In this document: piece by piece, positions 21,401 through 31,782 of the stretch
Layout: every line of letters begins with the position of its first letter
Position numbering within the stretch: the stretch's first letter is position 1
NCBI RefSeq assembly: GCF_024166365.1
Contig: NC_064823.1
Span: forward strand, 16,486,924-16,550,923
Length of the DNA stretch: 64,000 nt
Origin: Elephas maximus indicus
Taxonomy: Eukaryota > Chordata > Mammalia > Proboscidea > Elephantidae
Reading direction: 5' to 3'
Translations under genes and position numbers: made by a program
Notes under the pieces: generated by a model
Database searches by the model: none
What the model was told of the DNA's origin: nothing
The model's input: only the letters and a program-made list of their open reading frames with translations

Positions 21401-24400
21401 TTCAAACAGAACTTATGAGATGCACGGAAATCTCCTGAGTGGTCACCAACCCCGCCTTCATCACGCCAGCTACCTCACTTTGGCGTTTGCAAACCCCAGG
21501 ATCCTCAGTTCTGAATGTTCTCACACCTCCCTATTTACAGTCATCTGTTGTACCTGCCCTATGTCTGTCACCCCACAGCAACATATGCAAGGCAATCAAA
21601 GACTGCTGCCTCCTCCTGACCCTGGCGAAGCTTTGGATCTCCCCATTTTGGCCATTAAAGGGTAAAATTTAGATGAGTTATAGGTGTGGAAAGAACCAGC
21701 TTGTGAAACTTGCCAATGAAGGAAGATGTGGGCCTTGCCTCTGGCATATGCACTAATTACGAGAAATAGCAAAGTTCTGGATTTCATTGCCTGTTGGAAA
21801 TAATTAATGTTTTCATTTTCATTATCTTACTTAATCATTTACATCATTGAATTTTCTGTTCTAGTTCTGCTTTTGTCTGTTTTCAACATGATTTGGAGAG
21901 TTTTCCTCCCTGTGTTCTCTTTCTTACCTGCTAGGGCTCCCTTTACATCTCTGATCTGTCCTCTCATTAAAACTCAGAGTCCACACCAGGTTTCCACTTT
22001 GATTGACCGAGTGGTTTTGTCCCTGTGCCCATGGTTAGCAGGCATGTAACAGTAATTAAAGATTTCTTTAATCTGTTCATAGGGCTCTCTGATAATCAAC
22101 AAGAAGTCACTTTGATTGATGGTGACCGTGATTAAAATGGGAAGGCAGGACCTCTTAACAAATTTCCACTGAGAAAAAGCCAGTGGATGAAATGATCCAA
22201 ATGAATGTCCATCCATATTTCACCTCAAATGCGGGATATCTGAAAGGCCGGGTGAGCTTATAGTGCCTGACAACCATGTCCAGGACAAGCCTGGAATAGA
22301 GACTCTGAGTGGCCCTGAGGCCTGAAAAAGCCCCTAAAGTTCTCTTTCTCCTACTCATTAGCTGGAACCCTTCAGTGTTGTGAAGGATCAACTAGAAATA
22401 TATAGCAATAAAGCTGATGCTGAGGTTGTCCTGGTAGGTAAGAAATTAAGACAGGAAGTGAATCCTTTGGGCTTTAAAATAATGAGGAGAAATGGCAAAA
22501 CCAACAGCAGTGGGTAAAGGGCATGAACAGCTAAAGAGTCTCCATGGGTCATCACTGGAAAACATATTATTTCAGTATATATCCTCTTGATTTAGTGCCT
22601 GCTGCCTAAGGTCTGTGGTACCACTAAAGGTAATAAATCATTGCTCTGGATGACAGCCTGAGCACCTGTGTTTTATCATACAGCAGGAAACCTTGTAAAT
22701 TACCAGGAGAAGCAACTGGTGACCATGCAGCAGAGCTAGGAGAATCAGTCAAAGCCTCAGTCCATTAAGCCCATTTCATTTGCAGGTGCGTTAGAAGAAA
22801 TCGGGAGCACTGCAAAAAAGATGAGCCCCAGCCTTTTGATTAGTGTTTAATGAGAACAACACTAGGCTGCTGGGACAGACTTCTAATGGCCTACAGATGG
22901 AATAGGTCCATGGTGGGACCCCACCTGCTTCTAGTTGCCCATTGGCTATGATGCAATTTAGCTTATAAAAGCAATAGGACAACTTCAAGGGAGCGGGTTT
23001 GTGACAGGCAGAGAAGCCTTGCTTTGTACTTTTGTGCCTTTGAGCTTTGTTTTCTAGAAAAAGTTGGCTTCTGAGTTTATTTGGTGCTTGACACTTGGCA
23101 AAATTTTTGATTCTATAACTTCCTCTCAATCAAATTGACCAGAAAAAGATAATGTGCCGAAGTCAGATATGCTTTTATTAGCAAATTCATCAGAGTGAGT
23201 AAGCTCGCTCTTTTTCACCCCTAAATTTTTATATAAACTACTTCTCTCTTGTTGTGATAACCTCTATATCTTCAGCATTCACCAGAGGCAAAAGTAAAAG
23301 AAAGCTTGAGACAAAAGGAAATCTTTGCACCACTTGTTTAATGGAGTCATTGGCCGTAAGACACACATCCACAGGAGACCATCTGTAACTGTGCTTTTCT
23401 CCAAGCACTTCTTGATTTACTGTCTCCTGTCACTAAAGAAAATCTAGTGCTTCTAACTTAGGCCAAGACAACATTTAACTACATATAACTAACTAGGGAG
23501 GGCCAATTTTCTGATTACCTAGAGAGCACTTATCTGGATTGAATATATGTCGTGGTGTTCCTAGGCCACACTTCTTTTACATGGAAGGACTTAAAATGCA
23601 CCTGCTGGGCTTCCAAATATAAGGCCACAAGGCCAAATTTCAGCATGCCAACTTCTGGAAGAGAGGAGAAAGGGAGTTGTGATTATCTCTAATTGTCTGT
23701 ACTTGTAATAGCCAGATGGTCAGAATTCAGCAAAAGCCAACAGCTCTCTTATCTCTTGACATTCCTTTAGAAACTATGGGCTGGCCAGGGAGGAAAGGTA
23801 AGCATGGATCTTACCTTCTCACGCTCTTTCCCCACTGAATATGAGGAGCAATTCTTGCAAGCACAGGTGGTAGAAAGACCCCCCCCCCACACACACACAC
23901 ACACTTTGTGTCTCTCTGTAAGCAACTGTTCAGCCAGTTCTCAATTATTCAGGGAGAAGGCTTGCCATATTCTGGGTAATTTCCATTCTGTGTACACTTC
24001 ATACTCTATCATCGTCTCTTCACATGCTGTCTGCTATTTCTGGTTGTGCCATTGCTGGGGTGACAGAAAGACGCATCAACCATCAGCAGCCCCCTCCCTG
24101 CCAGCCAGGCCAATGGTACTTCAAGCAAGGCTGCTAGAGTAAGTACTCCATCAACTTCCACCTCTCAAAGCTGTCAGCCTAAGATGATGTATCTACAAAG
24201 GGATTTCAGAGCTTTATAAGCAAATAATGCCTCCTCCAAAGCACATATTAACTGAGCAAACAATACGCTTTAATTCAACGTGTGTATTTGCATATTTGCA
24301 CAGAAGCCCCTGCTGCTTATTTGCCTAAGATAATGAAAGAGCTTCCAAGAACCTTCTCTACTGGAGCCTGAGCACACACACACAAAACATGATGGGTTGA

Positions 24401-24472
24401 TTTAGAGTTTTAATTTCCCTTTTCTAGAGGGGAGGGGAAAGTCCTCATTTAGATTAATTTAGATAGCCCATA
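21401..24472. other. Repeat-poor stretch, no gene supported
   Basis: About 3 kb without a confidently named transposon. 22040-22240 is rich in ATTA/TGATTGAT motifs (GTAATTAAAG, TTTGATTGATGG, CGTGATTAAAATGG) and may be conserved noncoding DNA. A TATA-like TTATAAAAGC at 22963 lies 22 bases after ATTGGCTATG. A C run plus (CA)n lies at 23880-23904. The 112-codon frames at 22791-23129 and 23804-24142 show no domain or splice support. Confidence 0.35.
23880..23904 (+). repeat. (C)n(CA)n microsatellite
   Basis: A C run passes directly into CACACACACACACACA. Confidence 0.9.
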
Positions 24473-24622
24473 TCCGTGCATCAAGTCGATTCTGACTCGT
24501 AGCAACCCTATATGACAGAGTAGAACTGTCCCATAGGGCTTCCAAGGAGCAGCTGATGGATTCAAACTGCCGACCTTTTGGTTAGTAGCCTGAGCTCTTA
24601 ACCACTGTGCTGCCAGACCTCC
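24473..24622 (-). mobile_element. AfroSINE with 12-bp target-site duplication
   Basis: Complete minus-strand SINE flanked by the exact direct repeat AGATAGCCCATA at 24461-24472 and 24623-24634. Confidence 0.94.
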
Positions 24623-25159
24623 AGATAGCCCATAGTATCTGATAAAAGAGGGACTAGCCCAGCATAGAAACTCTTCTCACTTCTTTTCTTTTGTGGTGCT
24701 ACTGGTTTATTTCAGTATGCTCTACCACATTTTCTTCAGTCTTAAATGAGATTGACAACACCTGTAGAAAGACAGTGAGGCCTAATGACATGAAAAGCTA
24801 TGAAGTTCAAGAAAGTTTATTGTAACATGAAATACAACATTGAACATCAGACTAGTAAGCTATCTCTATTCCCAACTGTCCCCAGAACAAATTTGTATTC
24901 ACCCTGGATAACCATTCCAGAGCAGCATCAATAGAACTCAGCTTTCTAGAATCTTACAATCTCAAGGACTTTTCTTCCAGTAACATATTTCCAAAGATAA
25001 CTTCTGTATTGTATCCTAATCAGGCATGGCCCTTCAAATCCTTTTTAAATTGATAAGCAATAAGAATAACCAGATTCTCAACATTTCTTGTTCTCAGGTA
25101 AATTGAATTCAGCTTTTCATAAAAATTAGCAATGGAAACTGAATGGAGAAAGGCATTAA
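24623..25159. other. Unassigned, no gene seen
   Basis: AT-rich DNA between a SINE and the next L1 fragment. No recognised repeat. Confidence 0.35.
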
Positions 25160-25806
25160 GAAGAGAAAGGAAGAAGAAAAATTGACTTTATTTACAAACT
25201 AAATAATTGGAAATCTACACAAAAGCTACTAGAACTAGTAAGTACATTTAACAAAGTAAAGATATGAGGCCAATCTACAAAAACCAATTACATTTCCGTA
25301 CACTAGCAACAAACAGTTGGAAAAGGTAATTTAGAAATCTATACTATTTACAATAGCATTAAAAATCAAGACACTGTGGTACTGGAATAACGATAGACAA
25401 ATAAATTAATAGAACACATTAGGGTGCTCAGATAGAGACTCACACATATAGAGTCCATATATTTTTGACAAAACTCCACAGGCAAATTAATGGGAAAAAG
25501 AAAGTCTTTTCAACAAATAGTACTGGAATAAATGTGTAAATGTATGAAAAAAAGGACTGTGATCTTTTCTCACACCATACACAAAATTAATGTGAGATGG
25601 ATTATAGAACCAAACTTGAAACTAAAATTCTAAATTTCTAGAAGAAAAAAACAGACTATTTTTATGACTTTAGGATAGGAAAAGATTTCTTAGGGGACCC
25701 AGAAAGTATTAACCATAAAGAAAAAGTTGATTAGTTGAATTTCACCAAAAGACATGATTAAGAAAACTAAAAAAGCAAGCCACAGACTGGGAGACAGTAG
25801 TTGCAA
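25160..25806 (+). mobile_element. Old L1, ORF2 fragment
   Basis: Order GAGGCCAATCTACAAAAACC, ATTTCCGTACACTAGCAAC, CACTGTGGTACTGGAATAAC, TTCAACAAATAGTACTGGAA and AAAGACATGATTAAGAAAAC is that of the L1 ORF2 C-terminal region. Frame is broken many times. It ends where the Tigger-like element begins. Confidence 0.8.
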
Positions 25807-25902
25807 TACAGTAGCCTCCTCTTTCCTGCAGTGATGTGTTCCAAGACCCCCTGGATGCCTGAAACTGTGCCTAGTGCCGAACTCTATATATACTGTTTTG
25901 TC

Positions 25903-26048
25903 CAGGGGCAAATTAACTCAGGTGAAATTATGCACTACAGATTAGTAAGTAAGCACAATTAAGCCCGTGTGTGCCTTGCTTACCGTAAGCCGGTGCATAC
26001 TATGCTTACTGGCTGATTCAACCCTGCTTATTGTGTAATCCGTCCCTA
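25903..26048. mobile_element. Small non-autonomous hAT-type element
   Basis: 146 bases. Ends CAGGGGCAAATTA and TAATCCGTCCCTA are imperfect inverted repeats. Flanking 8-mers GTTTTGTC (25895-25902) and ATTTTGTC (26049-26056) match at 7 of 8, the duplication size typical of hAT transposons. Sits inside the Tigger-like element. Confidence 0.6.
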
Positions 26049-26194
26049 ATTTTGTCCTATGTATACATACCTGTGATAAAGTTTAATTTCTAAATTAGGC
26101 ACAGTAAGAGATTAACAACAATAGCTAATAATAAAATAGAACGATTATAACAATATACTGTAATAAAAGTTACATGAATGTGGTCTCCCACAGA

Positions 26195-26725
26195 TGGAGC
26201 AGCCACCGGGAAGGAGCTTTTAAAAAATCTGGGTGCTTGGCGTAAGGAAAGGCTCCTGCCAAAACTACAGGCTGGACTCCATTTTCGCCGTTTACTGCTT
26301 ACTCTGAGCTGTTCTTCAAAGGTCAGATAGCCAACATATCTTGGGAAGCCTGTAGGCTTCTCTCCTCCCTTCTTCTCACAACATGTTCCCAGGAAGGACA
26401 TCCACTCTGGCTGGCCCCCGAAATAGCCATAGATTAAGCTGCCTAATTAATGACTCAGACATTACGATTACCAAAACCATGTTTGGGGGAACTCACAATT
26501 GCCTGTGTCTGTTAAAGCATGATTTTGTAAATGTCAGCCAATCAGGATTTTTGTCCTGTAAATTCCTGGATTTTCGTATTTACACTCTGTGAAAAATGCC
26601 TTCACCAGAGGGCTTTTGTGAATCTTCAGGAGTGCTGCCCTTTCTGGACTGCTTTATTCCTTCAATAAAACTCTTTAACTTTACAAACTCCAGTTTTCTC
26701 CTTGACACTACTCATTTAACATTGT
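26195..26725 (+). mobile_element. Probable solo LTR (class I ERV-like)
   Basis: Intrudes into the Tigger-like element. A TTCAATAAAACTCTTTAAC polyadenylation region near 26661 followed about 60 bases later by the end of the segment is the layout of a gammaretrovirus-type LTR 3' half. Exact ends and the target duplication could not be fixed. No viral coding region is attached, and the two short frames within it are not genes. Confidence 0.45.
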
Positions 26726-26799
26726 TGGGTCGCAGTTGACCACAGGTAACTGATAAATGCAGAAAGTGAAATGGTGGATAAGGGGGAACTACTATACTG

Positions 26800-26953
26800 T
26801 TGCAGTGGTTAAGAGTTTGGCTGCTAGCCAAATGTTGGCAGTTCGAATCCATCAGCAGCTCCCTGGAAACCCTATAGGGGCAGTTCTACTCTGTTCTATA
26901 GAGTTGCCATGAGTTAGAATCGGCTGGACAGAAACAGGTTTGGTTTTTTTGGT
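26800..26953 (+). mobile_element. AfroSINE, slightly 5'-truncated
   Basis: Begins at TTGCAGTGGTTAAGAGTTTG, missing the first ~12 bases, and ends in GGTTTGGTTTTTTTGG. TACTGT occurs before and after. Confidence 0.88.
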
Positions 26954-26969
26954 TTACTGTACAGTTATG

Positions 26970-27007
26970 TGGAAACCGTGGTAGCATAGTGGTTAAGAGC
27001 TATGGAT
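26970..27007 (+). mobile_element. AfroSINE 5' fragment
   Basis: GTGGAAACCGTGGTAGCATA then GTGGTTAAGAGC is the SINE head only, stopping after about 40 bases at the edge of an L1. Confidence 0.7.
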
Positions 27008-27029
27008 GCTCATTTTTCTTCCCTTTTTC

Positions 27030-27895
27030 TATCACCCCTTTTCATTGAGGTCAGATTACATGCAACAAAATATACAATCCTAAAGGTGCATCTTAAAGGT
27101 CAATGAGTTCTGACAAATGTATACACCCATGTGACCAACAACCCAAACAAAACATAGACCATTTCCCAGAAAGTTCTATTGACCCCCTTCCGTTTAATTC
27201 CTATGCCCTGATTGGCAATCATTTCTCTGATTTCTGGCATCCTAGATTAATTTTGTCTGTTTTTGAATTTTATTCATAGAAATGAAATGATAAAGTATAT
27301 ATTCTTTTGGGTTTAGCTTCTTTCACTCAACATAATGTTTTTGAGATTCATTTATGCTGTTGCATGAATCAGTAGTTCATATTTTTTAATTGTTGATTGG
27401 TATTCATTATATATCACATCTTATTTATCCACTTTCCCATTGACAGCCATTTGGATTGTTTTACATTTTAGCTATTATTAACACAGCTGTTATGAACATT
27501 AATGTACAAGTCTTTGTCTGGAGACATTTTTATTTCTCTAGTAAATACCTAGGAATGGAATCGTTATGTTATAGGACAGTGCATGTTTGACACTGTGAAA
27601 TAATTTTCCAAAGTGGTCGTACCATTTTATATCCCTAAAGTCAATTAAAAATTAGAGCCTTCTTAATTTTAACCGTTCTAGTGATTGTGAAGTGCTATGT
27701 CATTCTAGTTTTAATTTGCAATTCCCTGATAACTGATGGTGTTGAGCATCCCTTGATGGCCTTATTGGCCATTCCATATCCTCTTTGTGAAGTGTGCTTT
27801 CAAGTATTTTTCCTTTTTTTAAATTGGGTATTTTGTGTTCTTATTATCGAGTTCTCTCTATACGTAGGATATAAGTCCTTTGCCAGATGACAGTA
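27030..27895 (-). mobile_element. Old L1, 3' region
   Basis: Complement of L1: TTTTCATTGAGGTCAGATTA, CTTTCACTCAACATAATGTT, TACCTAGGAATGGAATCG, AAAGTGGTCGTACCATTTTA and AGTCCTTTGCCAGATGA in the expected order. Coding frame decayed. The plus frame at 27681-27890 is antisense to it. Confidence 0.85.
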
Positions 27896-27910
27896 CCCAG
27901 TTAAAAATAA

Positions 27911-28063
27911 ACTCGTTGCCATCAAGTGGATGCCAACTCATAGAGACCCTAAAGGACAGAGTAGAACTGCCCCATAGGGTGTCCACAGAGTGGCTGGCGG
28001 ACTCAAACTGCAGACCTTCTGGTTAGCAGCCATAGCTCTTAACCACTGTGCCACCAGGGCTCC
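27911..28063 (-). mobile_element. AfroSINE
   Basis: Complete, from CTCGTTGCCATCAAGTGG to CCACCAGGGCTCC. Lies between an L1 and a MIR. Confidence 0.92.
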
Positions 28064-28094
28064 TTGTTCCTTAGTAGGAACCCTATAAGGAAAG

Positions 28095-28285
28095 ACTTAA
28101 TGGATGCTTCTCCTTTTATCTTCCCAGCAGCCCGATGAGGGTACATTCTAATATCATCAGTCCCCCTTTACAGATGGGAAACTGTGGCTCAGAGAGATTA
28201 ATTTCCTCAGGATCACAGAGTTAACAGGCAAAGCCCAAAACTGAACTTGGCTATTTAACTACAAAACTTAGGCTTTTAAACACTG
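28095..28285 (-). mobile_element. MIR
   Basis: Complement words TTTACAGATGGGAAACTGTG, GCTCAGAGAGATTAAT and TCAGGATCACAGAGTTAACA. Confidence 0.75.
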
Positions 28286-28474
28286 CAGATCATCTGAAAA
28301 GCACTCGTTGCAGGATTTAGAATGGGTTCACTACTTATGTTTGAATTGTTGAGAAATAGTAATCAGAAAAAATTAGATTATATCTAAGAAGTAAAAGGTT
28401 TAAGAGAAATAAAATGTATTAGGCTAGCGAATTCAGGGCAACATTTATCATGTTGATAATAGCTATATTGTTGG

Positions 28475-28850
28475 GCACTATCAATGTTATCCATGTGTCA
28501 GACATCTTCTAAGCACTTAATGGGTTTTAATTCTTTAAATACTCACAATGACCCTATGAGATAGGTAGAGTAAAACCTGTGAAAGCCAGAATCTGTATAA
28601 GGCAGAAACCTGTCAGAGAAGGAAAACTCAAATATTTTCCCCCAAAACACGTGATAGAAAAGTGGTAAAACTGCACCCTGTCAAAGGCAGAAAACTCGCG
28701 AGACCCAGAAATACAAGGCAGTCCCACCTAGTTCTAGCTCTCACAGGTTTCACTATATTATTATTCTCATTTTCACAGGTGAGGAAACTATGACAGAGAG
28801 AGTTTTAATCATTTGCTCAAGAAACACAGCAAATCAGTGGCAAAGAACAG
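28475..28850 (-). mobile_element. MIR split by a small TIR element
   Basis: Left part CTTCTAAGCACTTAATGGGT to ACCCTATGAGATAGG; right part TATTATTATTCTCATTTTC to GGTGAGGAAACTATGACAGA. They join into one MIR when 28569-28754 is removed. Confidence 0.75.
28569..28754. mobile_element. Small TIR transposon (MITE-like) in a MIR
   Basis: 186 bases bounded by AGTAAAACCTGTGAAAGC and the inverse of AGTGAAACCTGTGAGAGC (16 of 18 match), with TA dinucleotides within two bases of each end. Inside are two related words, GGCAGAAACCTGTCAGAG and CTGTCAAAGGCAGAAA. No coding capacity. I do not recognise the family name; the TA flanks suggest a Tc1/mariner type. Confidence 0.6.
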
Positions 28851-31177
28851 ACAAAATAAAAAGGGAGAATATGCAGGATATTTGCATTGCTGCAACCTCA
28901 AAAATGAGATAACAAACAAAAACACAGTTGAAAAATGACCATATGAATAATACCGTAATGAGCAAAGCTACAAGCAAAGTGAGTAGAGAGTAATACCAGA
29001 CAGAGCAACATATGTCCTAACTGTTTTCACCTTAAGGGAAGGCCCAGGAAGGTGCCCTGGGAGATATTTGTGCATCAAACAAAGGACAAGCCCACAAGAG
29101 GCTGGTCTGCAGATATACACTGTGATTGAACTCCACCTGCCTGGGAGAACTTCTTGGGCACCATAGACCTATTGTAGCTCAGACTGACATGGTCTTAGTC
29201 GTTGAAGTAAATAGACTAGATAATTGCAGATTCACGTAACTTTGTTTTATTTCTGCTTGAAGTGGAACCCTTGGTGTAGGAAACAGTAAGGCACATTCTC
29301 TCAGGGTGGTGACTGGCAGTTTTGGTATGTCGCAGCCATGACTTTCCTGCTACCATCAAGGCAATTCGAGACCACTCAACAGTGTGAGGATAGGTAGATG
29401 GAGGAGGACATACGAACATGACAGTGTCTTCTATTATAATTCCAATCAAATACAAAATTTTGAATCAAAAAAGGAAATCCTGTGAAAAAATGTCTTAGGC
29501 GAGGATGGAAACTAAGTCCCCTTCCCCCATCCAGCTCAACCGGGTCTCCTGTTTATGGGAATGAACTGTATCACATCTCCAAGGGCTGATATTTACCAAG
29601 AAGCTTGGCAGTGAAGGAGCCGAGCCCAAAAGTCATTCCTAATAGCTGAGCAGTCAAATTTGAAGTCTTTTTTCCTACCACTTCCACAAGGCTGCGGACT
29701 GAAAAGGAGACAGCTCAGTAGGCAGTTAAAAGCCAGGCAGCTGTTCTTAGCTTTCTTACACCAACAACAGTGGGTGAACAGAAAGATTTGTTTCTGCTAC
29801 CCTAGCAGAGAAACAGGAAACCGAAAAGTCAAATCCAGAGGTAAATATTTAAAATTTGAATAGGCAGACTATAAAGCATAGGTTCTCTAGGACACTTGAA
29901 GATTTATCCAGTGGCAAGCGTTTTTGTTTTTATGGGATAATTTGAGAAGCTGTTTTACACCAGTTTGGGAAGAAAACTATATGAAATGTTGATTTCTAAT
30001 ATACTGGTTTTTATTTCTGTATGTTTTTTGAATGCATGGAAAGAAATCCGTGCCTTGAAAAAGCTCTCAATAATGACAGTGAACCATTCAGTGCATTTTG
30101 CTTAGATATTTGCAGGGATGAAACAAGGCTACCCTCAATTATTTTTTAACCACTGGAGTTACCTGATGTCACCAGGTACATCTCTAATCTAAAACATATG
30201 AGTGTTTGTAAAATGCCAGTACATATATATAATGTGACACTGGAGGTAGTGTGGCAATTAAGGGCATAATTGCTGTAATTACGGATGGAATTACTTATTT
30301 TCCTCTACGCTACTTTTTCTAATTATCTTGGTTTAATGAAAATGTGTATTTTTGCATTGAACAGGATGTGGCCATCATTTGGCTGCCTGCCGGGGATGAT
30401 GTACAGTGCCTGTCCTTTGAATGAGCATAGAGCGAGAGGTCACCATTTGTTTGCAGGAAGAAGGGGTTTCTGAAACACACGAGCAATTTAAATGCATGTC
30501 ATGAACATCCTGCAAAAGCTCACAGATGGGTGTCATTGGAAGAAATGTAACAATAGGGGGGACATTATGCTAGAAGGAGCCCAATAGCTTTACAGCCTTC
30601 AGACTTTAATGAGAATGACTTGTAAAAATAGTACAAAGGTTTCATACTGTTTGTCCATTCTTATTCTAGTCTCTGACTCAAAAATAGATTCAAACAGCTC
30701 CATTTTTCCTGGTTTTGTTACGCTCTTTATCACAAGAACAAGACCTGAAAGATTGGTACTTTATACTTCCTGAAAATTGCAAGGCATATGAAAGAGGCCA
30801 ACTCTCTTTCTTTTTACTTCATGTATTTTAAATGCCTTGGAAACTTAATTGGCAGGCCATCCTGCTTATTTATGCACTTATCAGCCTGCTGGACAGAGGT
30901 TAGATAATACCCACTGAGCGAAAACAATAATGTCGTTCAAAACACATGTACCCGGTATATTCAGTTTTTTCAGGGAGTAGGAAAAAAAAAAAGGTGCTTT
31001 GTGAATCCAGCTAATTATTGATATCACAGCCACTTGGCATCATTAATCAGAAGAGATATATTTACTTTACTAAGTCTATAAAAATTATACGGAAGGAAAG
31101 GACAAACAAAATTGGGATATTTACTGTGATTCATTCACTTCACGATTCTAAAAATCTGCTTTCAGGTCTTCTCTCTA
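28851..31177. other. No gene; candidate conserved noncoding DNA at 30040-31000
   Basis: No recognised transposon over about 2.3 kb. The segment 30040-31000 is evenly composed, with words such as TGACAGTGAACCATTCAGTG and TTAATTGGCAGGCCATCC. Its open frames are short. Confidence 0.3.
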
Positions 31178-31782
31178 TTTCCTATTGCTGCCTTAACAAA
31201 CTACCACAAACTTAGTGCCTTAAAACAGTACAAATTTATCGTCTTACAGTTCTGGAGGTCAGAAGTCTGAAATGGGTGGGCACAGCTGCAGTCCTTCTGG
31301 AGGCTCCAGGGGAGAATGCATTCCGTGCCTTTTCCACCTTCTATAGGCTGCCCACATTCCTTGGCTTGTCGTCACATCCCTCCAACCACTGATTCTGTCC
31401 TCCATCTCCTGTCTTCTTCTTTTAAGAGCCTTCGTGATCACATTGGACTCCCACAGATAACCCAAAACAATCTCCCCATCTCAATGTCCTTAATTAAATC
31501 ACACCTGCAAAGTCTCCTTTGCCGTGTAAGGTAACATAGTCACAAATTCTGGGGATTAGGGTTGGGTATCTTTAGGGGGGACCCCTGGTGGTGCAGTGGT
31601 TAAGAGCTCAGCTGCTAAACAAAAAGTCAGCAGTTTAAATCCACCAACTGCTCCTTAGAAACCCTACAAGGCAGTTCTACCCTGTTCTATAGAGCCTCTA
31701 TGAGTTGAAATCCACTTTGACAGCAACAAGTTTGGGGTTTTTTGGTTTATCTTGGGGGAGGGCATTATTCTGCATGCTACAG
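31178..31782 (-). mobile_element. MaLR (MLT1-type) LTR split by an AfroSINE
   Basis: On the complement it ends TTTGTTAAGGCAGCAATAGG and includes the polyadenylation-side block CCAGAACTGTAAGACGATA. The opposite end, CATTATTCTGCATGCTACA (31764-31782), lies after the SINE at 31577-31747. Older than the LTRs at 7484 and 40024. Confidence 0.8.
31577..31747 (+). mobile_element. AfroSINE inside a MaLR LTR
   Basis: Starts GGACCCCTGGTGGTGCAGTG, ends GTTTGGGGTTTTTTGG. Imperfect target repeats: TATCTTTAGGGGG before and TATCTTGGGGG after. Confidence 0.92.

Larger units (their letters stand above)
25809..26794. mobile_element. Tigger-like (TcMar) DNA transposon remnant, host of two insertions
   Basis: The left end CAGTAGCCTCCTC and right end GGGGGAACTACTA are inverted and abut TA (25807-25808 and 26795-26796). 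Internal parts GATAAAGTTTAATTTCTAAA and AAGTTACATGAATGTGGTCT fit the MER2/Tigger type as I remember it. It is non-coding. It holds a 146-base hAT-type element and an LTR; the middle of the original element is also lost around the LTR. Confidence 0.65.

Noticed and set aside
22791-23129. Minus frame of 112 codons
   Set aside because: No recognised domain, no splice sites that I trust, no CpG island. Possibly part of an unrecognised LTR.
23804-24142. Plus frame of 112 codons
   Set aside because: Crosses a C/CA microsatellite and shows no conserved features.
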